Source: Pseudomonadota bacterium (GTDB lineage Bacteria > Pseudomonadota > Alphaproteobacteria > Rhizobiales > Xanthobacteraceae). Taken from it: a stretch of 30,730 bases of DNA. The stretch covers positions 1 to 30,730 of the forward strand of contig JAFAGM010000010.1 in the NCBI GenBank assembly GCA_023422775.1, read 5' to 3'. The notes under the pieces were generated by a model. It searched no databases. It saw only the letters and a list, made by a program, of their open reading frames with translations, and was not told where the DNA came from. Shown here one piece after another: positions 8,201-15,202 of the stretch. The number at the start of each line of letters is the position of its first letter. The first letter of the stretch is position 1. The position numbers and the translations under genes were made by a program.

Positions 8201-8386
8201 CGACGCCGCCATGGTTTCAGCGCTCGCGCCGGGCAGCGTCGCGGTCACGGCAATGGTCGGGAAGTCCACCCGCGGCAGCGCCGACACCGGCAGAAGGCGG
8301 AAACCGAATATGCCGAACGCGATGATCGACGCCGTGATCAGCGTCGTCATGACCGGGCGCCGGATACAGAGTTCGGAGAGCGTCAT
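5258..8386 (-). CDS. RND efflux pump permease, HAE1 family (MdtB/MdtC/MuxC-like)
   Basis: Proton-driven inner-membrane exporter of 1042 residues, the normal length for the family. TM1 lies near residues 12-32, two large periplasmic loops are present, and the proton-relay signature SVGFVVDDAIVMLENIVRHI carries D401-D402 in TM4. The starts LCIRRPVMTTLITASII and LLPVSALPRVDFPTI are typical of MdtB/MdtC-like members rather than AcrB. The membrane fusion protein gene lies 3 bases upstream, and the amidohydrolase start overlaps its stop codon. MdtBC-type pumps often use two different permeases; only one is here, and no outer-membrane factor is in the window. Substrate cannot be inferred. A 1292-codon open frame on the other strand is a shadow. 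Confidence 0.94.
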   Translation of the reverse strand: MTLSELCIRRPVMTTLITASIIAFGIFGFRLLPVSALPRVDFPTIAVTATLPGASAETMAASVAGVIERQLSTIAGISSMSSISAQGTSQITIQFDLNRDIDSAALDVQTALTIAQRRLPIEMRIPPSFRKVNPADFAVLFVVLNSSTLPLSTVNEYGEITIGQTLSQIPGVAQVSVYGSQKFAIRVQADPEAAAARGLSLEDIRAAVSAANSSTPVGTLNGPKQDVALLASGQMDKAMDYRHIVVKYVNGSPVKLDEVARIYDSVENERVASWLNSDRSIVLGIQKQPDANTVAVVDGILAKLPVLRAQIPPSVSVNVLMDRSISIRQAVADVEETLLIAIGLVILVIFLFLRSASATFIPGLAVPISLLGTCAVMYVLGYSINNMTLLALTLSVGFVVDDAIVMLENIVRHIEHGMRPFEAALKGAREIGFTIISITFSLIAVFIPVLLMGGIVGRVFREFAVTISVAIIVSGFVSLTLTPMLCARVLRAHDPNKKPNVVLRVFEAMFDSWLRAYEWTLDWVLARKALMLIVTLATLGGTVYLYMIVPKGFFPQEDTGFLIGVTEAATDTSFEAMKERQQALVEVLRADPAIDYINSTVGAGGPNATANYGRLFIALKPKKERDNLAAIIGRLRAQARQVPGMQAFFQPIQNLNIGGRISKSQYQYVMQSGDTDSLYRLAPEMRDKIEKVPGLLDVTTDLYIKNPQMTVDVDREKAAVYGVTVDQVRNQLYNAYGSRQVGTIYMPSNDYQIILEVQPQFRVDPSDLSKLYMKTQNNVTIPLSAVARLVPTVGPLQINHQAQQPAVTISFNLAPGYSLGYAVDKITELEQSSNLPATIATGFSGTAQVFQDSLRGQGVLILAAVFAAFVILGILYESFIHPITIISGLPSAGIGAILTLMLFGMEMSVIAMIGIVMLVGIVKKNAIMMVDFALERRRVGLSAEHAIREAALLRFRPIMMTTFAAIFGTLPIALGAGAGAELRQPLGVAVVGGLCLSQLLTLYITPVVYIYLDRIDRRLKRKLEPQLEETGEGKRSHVVAAE

Positions 8387-8389
8387 CGG

Positions 8390-9529
8390 TCAGGCTCCGG
8401 CCTTCTTGACCCGCGGCTCGACCCGCGTTCCATCCGACAGCAGCAATTGTCCGTCGACCACCACGGTCTCGTCGCCGGCGAGCCCTTCCGAAATCACCGA
8501 CATGCCCTGCGAGGTGCGATCCACCGTGACCGGCTTGACCCTGGCGACACCGTCCTTGACCATGAAGACGAAGTTACCGCTCTGGCTGCGCTGCACGGCG
8601 ACCGTCGGCACCACGATCGCATCTTCGCTGCGGATGACGAGCTTGGTCGCGACCAGGGTCCCCGGCCACAACATCTCGCTCGCGTTGTTCATGATGCCGC
8701 GCACGGTGACCATGCCGGTCGCAGCGTCCACCGTGTTCTCGACCATCGCGACCTTGCCGGTCTCGGACCGCTGATGGCCGGGGATGGTCGCGGTGACGCT
8801 GGAGGCTCCCTTCGCCATCGACTCGCGCAAATCCACCAGCACGCGCTGCGGAACCGCGAAGGTCACATAGACCGGCGCCATCTGGTTGATGACCGCAAGC
8901 GGCGACGTATCCGCCGGGCGCACGAAATTGCCGACCTTCACGTTGGCCGCGCTGATGCGGCCCGAGAACGGCGCGCGGATCGTGGTGTAGCTCTTCTGGA
9001 CCTTCAGATTGTCGAGTGCCGCCTGATTGGCCTTGATGGAGCCCGCCAGGATGTCTGACTGCGTCTTGGCGTTATCGACATTGACCTGCGTGGTAGCACC
9101 CTTGGCGACGAGATCGGTGAAGCGGCGGAGGTCGCGCTGGGCGCCTTCGAGCTGCGCCTGGTCCCTGGCCAGCACGCCCTCGGCCTGTTCGATCTGCGCG
9201 TCGATCTGGCGGCTGTCGAGTGTGAACAGCAGATCGCCCTCTTTGACCTTGGCGCCGTCCTCGAAATGAACGGCAACGATCGTCGTTTCCAGTCGCGACT
9301 TCAGCGCCACGCTCGATATCGGCGTCACTGTCCCGTTGGCGTCGACGTCGACGGGAACGGACTTGCGCTCCGCCTTGGCAATCTCGACCGAAACCATCCG
9401 GGGGCGTTGCGGCCCCTGGGCGTTGGAGGTGTCGCCCATCCACGAGGAGCGGTTAATAAATCCGGCCGCCGCGGCGATGCCGACGACGCCGGCCAGAAGT
9501 ATCAACGTGCGCATTTTCATAGTTTTCAC
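8390..9529 (-). CDS. RND efflux periplasmic adaptor (membrane fusion protein)
   Basis: Periplasmic adaptor linking the RND permease to an outer-membrane channel. It has an N-terminal hydrophobic anchor or signal (TLILLAGVVGIAAAAGFI), a lipoyl-like first half (VHFEDGAKVKEGDLLFTLD), a helical hairpin (IDAQIEQAEGVLARDQAQLE onward), a second lipoyl half (YTTIRAPFSGRISAANVKVG) and a beta-barrel/membrane-proximal end. The start is uncertain: GTG at 9529 has AAGGA nine bases upstream and gives 379 residues; ATGs at 9520 and 9514 are alternatives. It ends 3 bases before the permease ATG, clearly one operon. A perfect palindrome at 9617-9631 may be the operator. Confidence 0.92.
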   Translation of the reverse strand: MKTMKMRTLILLAGVVGIAAAAGFINRSSWMGDTSNAQGPQRPRMVSVEIAKAERKSVPVDVDANGTVTPISSVALKSRLETTIVAVHFEDGAKVKEGDLLFTLDSRQIDAQIEQAEGVLARDQAQLEGAQRDLRRFTDLVAKGATTQVNVDNAKTQSDILAGSIKANQAALDNLKVQKSYTTIRAPFSGRISAANVKVGNFVRPADTSPLAVINQMAPVYVTFAVPQRVLVDLRESMAKGASSVTATIPGHQRSETGKVAMVENTVDAATGMVTVRGIMNNASEMLWPGTLVATKLVIRSEDAIVVPTVAVQRSQSGNFVFMVKDGVARVKPVTVDRTSQGMSVISEGLAGDETVVVDGQLLLSDGTRVEPRVKKAGA

Positions 9530-9616
9530 GCTCGCCGGTCCTTCCAAAGGAAGAAGCGGTTCGAACCTGCCCCTTGATGGCGATTTTTGCGCCTTGTTTC
9601 TAAACAGTTACCACAG

Positions 9617-9631
9617 CCATGTGTCACATGG
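9617..9631. promoter_or_regulatory. Perfect 15-base palindrome between xth and the RND operon
   Basis: CCATGTGTCACATGG has perfect 7-base arms around a single central base. It lies in the divergent spacer, about 90 bases upstream of the adaptor start and just upstream of the candidate xth promoter. Such sites are typical of TetR- or MarR-type repressors that control efflux operons, but no regulator gene is adjacent, so this is inference from shape and position only. Confidence 0.5.
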
Positions 9632-9638
9632 TATGCCA

Positions 9639-9665
9639 CTGAACAACGAAATGTGTAGTTACAAT
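9639..9665 (+). promoter_or_regulatory. Candidate xth promoter giving a very short leader
   Basis: TACAAT (9660-9665) is a near-consensus -10 hexamer. A weak -35 (CTGAAC, 9639-9644) is 15 bases upstream. Transcription would begin near 9672, about 8 bases before the xth ATG. No ribosome-binding sequence is visible in GGATAGATTTTA before the start, so the message may be nearly leaderless. Confidence 0.45.
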
Positions 9666-9679
9666 CCGGATAGATTTTA

Positions 9680-10471
9680 ATGCGAATTGCCACCTGGAAC
9701 GTGAATTCGATCCGGCAGCGGCTTGACCATCTCCTGACTTGGCTCAAGGACTGCTCGCCGGACGTCGTCTGCCTGCAGGAAATCAAATGCGTGGACGAGG
9801 CGTTCCCGCGGCTGGAGATCGAAGCGCTCGGCTACAACGTCGTCACCCACGGCCAGAAGACCTTCAACGGCGTGGCGCTGCTGTCAAAACTGCCGTTCGA
9901 CGAGACCAAATCGGGGCTGGCCGGCGACGACGAAGACGCCCACGCCCGGTTCCTGGAGGGCGTCGTCACCCTCAAGGGTGGCGTGATGCGCATCGCCTGC
10001 CTCTATCTGCCCAACGGCAACCCGCCGGACACGGATAAATATCCCTATAAGCTCAAGTGGATGTCGCGGCTTCTTGAGTACGCGAAGGAGCGGTTGAAAA
10101 CGGAAGAGCCGCTGGTGCTCGCAGGCGACTTCAACGTCATTCCCGCTGCTGCCGACGTCTACAATCCCGCCGCCTGGGCCAATGACGCGCTGTTCCGCCC
10201 GGAAACCCGGGAGGCGTTCCAGTCCCTGCTCGGCCTCGGGCTGACGGACGCGCTGCGCGCCGTCACCGACGCGCCCGGCCAGTACACGTTCTGGGACTAT
10301 CAGGCCGGGGCCTGGCAGAAGAACTGGGGATTGCGGATCGACCACCTGCTGCTGTCGCCGCAGGCCAGCGACCGCCTGACCCATGTCGGCGTGGACAGCT
10401 ATGTACGCGCCTGGGAGAAGCCCTCGGACCATGTGCCGGTCTGGGCGGATTTCGATCTGGAGAAGGCCTGA
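9680..10471 (+). CDS. xth: Exodeoxyribonuclease III / AP endonuclease
   Basis: Base-excision repair enzyme of 263 residues that cleaves abasic sites and removes 3' ends from duplex DNA. The start MRIATWNVNSIRQRL carries N7. Other catalytic residues are visible: E34 in CLQEIK, Y109 in CLYLPNGNP, D150 and N152 in LAGDFNVIP, and the terminal D250-H251 in PSDHVPVWADF. Length and order match ExoIII (xthA type). No Shine-Dalgarno sequence precedes the ATG, yet the start is fixed by the conserved first residues. It is divergent from the RND operon and is followed by an intergenic repeat that may act as terminator. Confidence 0.95.
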   Translation: MRIATWNVNSIRQRLDHLLTWLKDCSPDVVCLQEIKCVDEAFPRLEIEALGYNVVTHGQKTFNGVALLSKLPFDETKSGLAGDDEDAHARFLEGVVTLKGGVMRIACLYLPNGNPPDTDKYPYKLKWMSRLLEYAKERLKTEEPLVLAGDFNVIPAAADVYNPAAWANDALFRPETREAFQSLLGLGLTDALRAVTDAPGQYTFWDYQAGAWQKNWGLRIDHLLLSPQASDRLTHVGVDSYVRAWEKPSDHVPVWADFDLEKA

Positions 10472-10493
10472 GATAGCGCCGCCGTCTGCCAAA

Positions 10494-10619
10494 CCTCATC
10501 CTGGGGAGCCGCGCAGCGGCGTCTCGAAGGATGAATGGCACCCGTGGGGCCTCATGGTTCGCCCGGCGATGCAATAGCATCGTCCGGAGACGGCGCTCCG
10601 CGACTCCTCACCATGAGGG
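10494..10619. repeat. Intergenic palindromic repeat of Bradyrhizobium type
   Basis: The element begins CCTCATCCTGGGGAGCCGCG and ends with CTCCTCACCATGAGG, its two ends being imperfect inverted copies (CCTCATCCTGGGGAG versus CCTCATGGTGAGGAG). Between them are GCGCAGCGGCGTCTCGAAGG and GAGACGGCGCTCCGCG, again mutually inverted. I recognise this general pattern as a dispersed intergenic repeat in Bradyrhizobium genomes. It sits between the convergent xth and ExoR-like genes and may terminate both. Confidence 0.8.
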
Positions 10620-10636
10620 TTTGACGTCCGAAGCCG

Positions 10637-11491
10637 TCAGTCCTTCTTGCCCTGCACCCAGTGCTCGAGCATCTGCAGCGCCATGGCGCGGTCGTCGTCG
10701 TTCGCCTTGGCGATCGCCCGGTTGTAGCTTTCCCGGATCCAGGCCTCGTCGGGCGCGGCGCTGTCGCGCGCCAGCGTCAGCCACATCAGGCCGCGCGCGC
10801 GTTGCGGCGGCATCCGGTCGCCGTTGAACAGCATCTGGCCGAGCATGGCCTGCGCCTGATGCTGGCCCTTCTGGGCGGCAAGGCCGAGCCAGCGCGCGCC
10901 ATAGCGGAAATCGTCCCGCGAAGCGTCCGGGGTCTTCAGATAAAGCCGCGCCAGATCGTACTGCGCATCCGCATTGCCGAAATAGGACGCGGCATAGGAG
11001 AACATCTCCCGCGCCCGGTCGGTGTCCGCCTTGATCTTGGAATTGGGAATGCCGTTCAGGTAGTAGCGCCCCAGCGCCACGAAGGCGTTGGCGACGATCG
11101 ACGCCTGCGGCTCCGACGGGCTGTCCTCGGCATGCTGATTGGCGATGCGGCTGAAATATTCGAAGGCACGGAGGTCGTCCTGGATCACGCCGTCGCCGTT
11201 GGCGTACATCCGGCCGAGCTTCCACTGCGCCACGGGATGGCCGCCTTCGGCCGCGTATTGCAGCGAATTCAGCGAGGTCTCGGTGGCCGCGGTTGCAGCC
11301 GCCGCCGTAGCGGCCGCCGGCGAAGCGGCCTTTTTCAGCGCCTGCGCGTTGAGGGCCTGCCCGGCCGGCTGGGTAATGCCCGGAAGCGGCGCATCCGGCT
11401 TGGCCGGCGCACCGTCGAACGCGAACACGGGACCCGCCACTGGCGCGGCCCCCAACATCAACGCAAGAATGATACGCCTAGATGTCTGCAT
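10637..11491 (-). CDS. ExoR-like periplasmic Sel1/TPR repeat protein
   Basis: The product has 284 residues from the ATG at 11491 (MQTSRRIILALML); a GTG seven codons earlier is possible. A signal peptide ends near VFAFDG. After an Ala/Pro-rich linker come Sel1-type repeats: AAEGGHPVAQWKLGRMYANG, ALGRYYLNGIPNSKIKAD, AASYFGNADAQYDLARLYLK and AAQKGQHQAQAMLGQMLFNG. The pattern, including GDGVIQDDLRAFEYFSRIA and the NGIP motif, resembles rhizobial ExoR, the periplasmic repressor of exopolysaccharide genes that acts through ExoS-ChvI. That role is inferred from similarity recalled from memory. Its start overlaps the ilvD 3' end by 14 bases, so the two are probably coupled. Confidence 0.78.
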   Translation of the reverse strand: MQTSRRIILALMLGAAPVAGPVFAFDGAPAKPDAPLPGITQPAGQALNAQALKKAASPAAATAAAATAATETSLNSLQYAAEGGHPVAQWKLGRMYANGDGVIQDDLRAFEYFSRIANQHAEDSPSEPQASIVANAFVALGRYYLNGIPNSKIKADTDRAREMFSYAASYFGNADAQYDLARLYLKTPDASRDDFRYGARWLGLAAQKGQHQAQAMLGQMLFNGDRMPPQRARGLMWLTLARDSAAPDEAWIRESYNRAIAKANDDDRAMALQMLEHWVQGKKD

Positions 11492-13202
11492 AGCATTGTC
11501 TTTCGTGCGCACCGCCCGGATGGGTTACAGCCCCAGCCACCGCCGGCCCAACCTGTTGGGCATATTTCCACAGCGCACCCGACGTGTGGTTAGTCTCTCG
11601 AGGCGTCCATTTGGTTTTACGTTCGGCGAGTTCGACGTCGGTCAATTTTACGTTAAGGGTGCCGGCGTCGGCGTCGATCTCGATAATGTCACCGTCCTGC
11701 AACAGGCCGATCGGCCCGCCCACCGCCGCCTCCGGTCCAACATGGCCGATGCAGAAGCCGCGGGTGGCGCCCGAAAACCGGCCGTCGGTGATCAGGGCGA
11801 CCTTGCCGCCCATGCCCTGTCCGGTCAGCGCCGCTGTCGTGGAAAGCATTTCCCGCATGCCGGGACCGCCGCGCGGCCCCTCATAGCGGATCACAATGAC
11901 CTCGCCTTCCTTGTAGGTCTTCTTCTGGACCGACTCGAAGGCGTCTTCCTCGCGGTCGAAGCAGCGTGCAGGACCGGTAAATTTCAGCTTCGACATTCCC
12001 GCGACCTTCACGATCGCACCCTCCGGAGCGAGATTGCCCTTCAGGCCGACCACTCCGCCCGTGACGGTGATCGGCTTGTCGGCGGACCGCACCACATCCT
12101 GGTGCGGATTCCATTTCACGCTCTTGAGGTTTTCGGCGATCGTACGGCCCGTGACGGTAATGCAGTCTCCGTGGAGGTGGCCATTGTCGAGCAGCGTCTT
12201 CATCAGAAGCGGTATGCCGCCAACCTCGAACATGTCTTTGGCAACATAACGGCCCCCCGGCTTCAAATCCGCGACATATGGTGTCTTTTTGAAGATTTCG
12301 GCCACGTCGAATAAGTCGAACTTGATGCCGCACTCGTGCGCGATGGCCGGCAAGTGCAGTGCAGCATTGGTCGATCCGCCCGATGCTGCAACGACGGCCG
12401 CAGCATTTTCCAGCGCGCGGCGGGTGACGATGTCGCGCGGCCGGATATTGGCCGAGATCAGTTCCAGAACCTTCTCGCCGGCGGCGGCGCAAAAGGCGTC
12501 GCGGATCTCGTAGGGCGCGGGCGCGCCAGCCGAATATGGCAGCGCCAGCCCGATCGCCTCGGACACCGTCGCCATGGTATTGGCGGTGAATTGTGCACCG
12601 CACGCGCCGGCGGACGGGCACGCCACCCGCTCGATTTCGTCGAGATCGGCATCCGACATTTCGCCGACCGAGTGCTTGCCGACGGCCTCGAACATGTCCT
12701 GCACGGTGACCTGCTGGCCACGAAAATTGCCGGGCAGGATCGAGCCGCCATAGATGAAAATCGAAGGCACGTTCAGCCGCACCATCGCCATCATCATGCC
12801 CGGCAGCGACTTGTCGCAGCCGGCAAGCCCGACCAACGCGTCATAGGCATGGCCCCGGACGGTCAGTTCGACCGAATCGGCGATGCATTCGCGGGACGGC
12901 AGCGACGAGCGCATGCCGTCATGGCCCATCGCGATGCCGTCGGTGACCGTGATGGTGCAAAACTCGCGCGGGGTGCCACCGGCGGCCGCAACCCCCTTCT
13001 TGACCGCCTGCGCCTGGCGCATCAGGGAGATGTTGCAGGGGGCGGCCTCGTTCCAGCACGACGCCACGCCGACGAAGGGCTGGTGGATCTGCTGGGTGGT
13101 CAGGCCCATCGCGTAGAGGTAGGACCGATGGGGCGCGCGTTCCGGCCCCTCCGTCACGTGACGGCTCGGCAACCTCTTCTTGATGTCGGTCTTCGCGTCC
13201 AT
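11478..13202 (-). CDS. ilvD: Dihydroxy-acid dehydratase
   Basis: Fe-S enzyme of branched-chain amino-acid synthesis; it dehydrates 2,3-dihydroxy-isovalerate and -methylvalerate to the keto acids. The product is 574 residues from ATG 13202 (MDAKTDIKKRLPSRHVTEG), a start matching the family; the frame extends 28 codons further upstream but that part looks non-coding. Cluster-binding cysteines are visible: C49 in VASCWNEAAPCN, C129 in GLAGCDKSLPG and C201 in CPSAGACGAQFTANTM. Further motifs are TDGIAMGHDGMRSSLPSRE and GRFSGATRGFCIGHVGPEA. The last 14 bases overlap the ExoR-like gene. About 880 bases without a gene lie upstream. Confidence 0.96.
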   Translation of the reverse strand: MDAKTDIKKRLPSRHVTEGPERAPHRSYLYAMGLTTQQIHQPFVGVASCWNEAAPCNISLMRQAQAVKKGVAAAGGTPREFCTITVTDGIAMGHDGMRSSLPSRECIADSVELTVRGHAYDALVGLAGCDKSLPGMMMAMVRLNVPSIFIYGGSILPGNFRGQQVTVQDMFEAVGKHSVGEMSDADLDEIERVACPSAGACGAQFTANTMATVSEAIGLALPYSAGAPAPYEIRDAFCAAAGEKVLELISANIRPRDIVTRRALENAAAVVAASGGSTNAALHLPAIAHECGIKFDLFDVAEIFKKTPYVADLKPGGRYVAKDMFEVGGIPLLMKTLLDNGHLHGDCITVTGRTIAENLKSVKWNPHQDVVRSADKPITVTGGVVGLKGNLAPEGAIVKVAGMSKLKFTGPARCFDREEDAFESVQKKTYKEGEVIVIRYEGPRGGPGMREMLSTTAALTGQGMGGKVALITDGRFSGATRGFCIGHVGPEAAVGGPIGLLQDGDIIEIDADAGTLNVKLTDVELAERKTKWTPRETNHTSGALWKYAQQVGPAVAGAVTHPGGAHERQCYADI

Positions 13203-14079
13203 CCGCAAACCTGTTTCCCCAGCCTTCTCTTTAACGGTCCGGGGAAAGAAGCGGTTCCCTTCGCCTTCGCGGAGCACTGCGGCCATCAGTAACGATTAGA
13301 ATGATTTCACGGAGGGGTGTGGCCAAAAAGCGGCGTGAGTACAAACCGGGGGCAAGAACGGCCAAATCTTCGGCCACTGTTGCGATCACGCAACTATCGT
13401 GGCGCCGCGGCAACCATTTTTAGCCTCTATGAAGGCGACCACGCTTCGCTGAGGCCGGCTGGGGAACGGTAATGTGCCCCTATTGCCGGGCGCTTCACAA
13501 CCTGCGCGAGATCATCCGGATGACTGCCCGCTGCATTTCCGTGCGGTGGCTTCCACGAGCACGAAGCGCGGCCGAATCACACGAGCCGAAGTTTGCGAAT
13601 CGCGGGCGGCAAATCCGTCGATCACCGGCCGGCGATCAACGCCAACAACGCCATGTTACGGCGCCTGACATCAAACGTGTCCGGCGGGGAAACGCGTCAT
13701 TTCTGTGCGACGTGCACTTTTTGCGCGCGTTTCCGTCACGCGATGGCACATCTGCGTCACGTTCGGCACTGCGCTATTCATTCATATCTCACGACAGAAC
13801 AATATCGTATGCGAATTATCGCATGCTGTTTGCTCGCTGGAAAAATGCGGCAGATGCAGTGAGGCGCTGACCAAACGTTCGCCTTACGCGACACAATAGC
13901 GCCCCCGCCCCGCGCAAAACCGCCGCGCGCTTGTCCTGCCCCGGGCCCGGTTTGCTGTTTTTTCTTGCAGCGCGGGTGAAGGATCACACCTCACGTCTCG
14001 CCCGCGCGCATCACCAAGGATTCCCAAAACCCAGTGGTGAGACGTTTTGGTCTGTGAGGTCTGAATAAGAGGTTTAGTA
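13203..14079. other. Gene-poor stretch between ilvD and the RTX gene
   Basis: No convincing gene is found on either strand. Open frames here, including about 130 codons at 13472-13870, have atypical composition, no ribosome site and no recognisable motif. Visible structure: a nested hairpin at 13373-13403 (GCCAC/GTGGC outside, GTTGCG-ATCA-CGCAAC inside), and a two-part stem before the RTX gene (separate entry). The part nearer ilvD should hold its leftward promoter; TTGGCC-N17-CATTCT on the minus strand near 13290-13325 is a weak candidate. The middle is less GC-rich than the neighbouring genes (for example around 13780-13830). Confidence 0.6.
13988..14060 (+). promoter_or_regulatory. Possible structured leader of the RTX gene
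   Basis: ACCTCAC (13988-13994) can pair with GTGAGGT (14054-14060), and directly inside it GTCTCGCC (13995-14002) pairs with GGTGAGAC (14036-14043) with one G-U pair. A bulge of ten bases lies on the 3' side. The stem ends about eight bases before the AAGAGG ribosome site of the RTX gene. It may be an RNA leader structure or a protein-binding site. No riboswitch class is recognised. Confidence 0.4.
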
Positions 14080-15039
14080 ATGGCAAGATTCAATCTGAAC
14101 AGGTTGTTCAACAATGACCGCTTCGAAGATTTCTTCGCCCAGTTTACGGGTGGCGGCTCCGGCCACGATCATCTGAACGGAACGACGGCCAACAACGTCT
14201 TGTTCTCCGGCGGCAGCGCCGACACGATCGCAGGCATGGCGGGCAACGACACGCTCAACTCCGGCTCGGGCGATGACAAGGTCTGGGGCGGTTCGGGCAA
14301 CGACACCCTGAACGGTGGCTCCGGAAACGATCTTCTGGTCGGCGGCTTCGGCGCGGACCGGATGGATGGCGGCACCGGCAACGACACGTTGCTCAGCCGC
14401 TCGGACGCGGGCGAGATGGTCGCCGCCCAGGATGGCGTGACCCAGATCTTCGCGGACGAAACCGCGGCGTTCACGGCGGTCAACGATACGATGACCGGCG
14501 GCCGCGGCGCTGACACCTTCCGCTTCGAACTGCAGGTCAATGCCAAGGACGAGATCGTCGCCAAGCATGTCAACGACGACGGCACGATCGACTGGGTCGG
14601 CGTCACCGGCGAGAACGACGCCACCCACGACCACTGGGTCGACGGCTTCGGCAACGACGTGATCCGCGACTTCAACCGCAGCCAGGGCGACAAGATCGAA
14701 ATCTCGGCGCACACCGCCGAAGTCAAGTCGATCGAGCACAAGGACAGCAACGGTGACGGCAGAGCCGACTACAGCGTGATCACCGTCATCAGCCAGCAAG
14801 GCGATGCCGGCGCGCATGACGAGGATCTGCTCGGCACCATCACCGTCTATGGCAACCTGGTGCGCGCAAGCGACATCACGGTCGATCAGACCGTGTACGG
14901 TGCCTACGAGAGGGTCGACTCGCTCGCCGCGGGCGTCCACTTCCAACTGGAGGATGACGGCGTGCTGCCCAATGGCGGAAGCGACGGCGGACACCACAAT
15001 GAAATGACGGCAATGGCGAACATGGCCGCCTACGCATAA
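14080..15039 (+). CDS. RTX-type (hemolysin-type) calcium-binding protein
   Basis: Acidic protein of 319 residues, probably secreted by a type I system. Residues about 43-105 contain consecutive nonapeptide repeats of the GGxGxDxLx kind: GGSADTIAG, MAGNDTLNS, GSGDDKVWG, GSGNDTLNG, GSGNDLLVG, GFGADRMDG and GTGNDTLLS. A further copy is GGRGADTFRF near residue 140. DFNRSQGDKIEIS is the usual motif after RTX repeats, and DSNGDGRADY looks like an EF-hand-like Ca loop. There is no N-terminal signal peptide, as expected for type I substrates. No ABC exporter or adaptor gene lies nearby. The ATG has AAGAGG seven bases upstream. Function beyond calcium binding is unknown. Confidence 0.88.
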   Translation: MARFNLNRLFNNDRFEDFFAQFTGGGSGHDHLNGTTANNVLFSGGSADTIAGMAGNDTLNSGSGDDKVWGGSGNDTLNGGSGNDLLVGGFGADRMDGGTGNDTLLSRSDAGEMVAAQDGVTQIFADETAAFTAVNDTMTGGRGADTFRFELQVNAKDEIVAKHVNDDGTIDWVGVTGENDATHDHWVDGFGNDVIRDFNRSQGDKIEISAHTAEVKSIEHKDSNGDGRADYSVITVISQQGDAGAHDEDLLGTITVYGNLVRASDITVDQTVYGAYERVDSLAAGVHFQLEDDGVLPNGGSDGGHHNEMTAMANMAAYA

Positions 15040-15080
15040 GCAAACGCGCGTTCAACACGCTTGCTGACACAATCAACCTT

Positions 15081-15105
15081 GCAAGGGCCGGCCTCCGGCC
15101 CTTGC
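15081..15105 (+). terminator. Strong hairpin terminator after the RTX gene
   Basis: GCAAGGGCCGG (15081-15091) and CCGGCCCTTGC (15095-15105) form a perfect 11-base stem with a CCT loop, followed by TTGTTGG. It lies 42 bases after the RTX stop and before the convergent AraC gene, so it may serve both directions. Confidence 0.8.
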
Positions 15106-15202
15106 TTGTTGGCGTGCGCAAGCGCGACTGCATGGCCAAGCCCGGAACGAAGACATGGAGAACGAGTTGCTCGAGCTCGCAAAGCTCAAGGGAGAAGTGG
15201 GC

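Noticed and set aside
5180..9058. Rightward open frame of 1292 codons
   Set aside because: It lies entirely antisense to the RND pump, adaptor and amidohydrolase genes, is extremely rich in Arg, Asp and His, and has no domain. This is the usual shadow of GC-rich codon bias.
9558..9567. GGTTCGAACC resembling a tRNA T-arm
   Set aside because: No acceptor, D or anticodon stems can be formed around it; it is only a short palindrome in the leader of the adaptor gene.
13472..13870. Possible gene of 132 codons in the long spacer
   Set aside because: No ribosome site, no recognisable domain, overlapping open frames of similar length, and codon use unlike the neighbours.
14200..14400. Tandem DNA repeats in the RTX gene as a possible CRISPR or satellite
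   Set aside because: The periodicity is 27 bases in frame and encodes GGxGxDxLx nonapeptides; spacing and conservation are at protein level.
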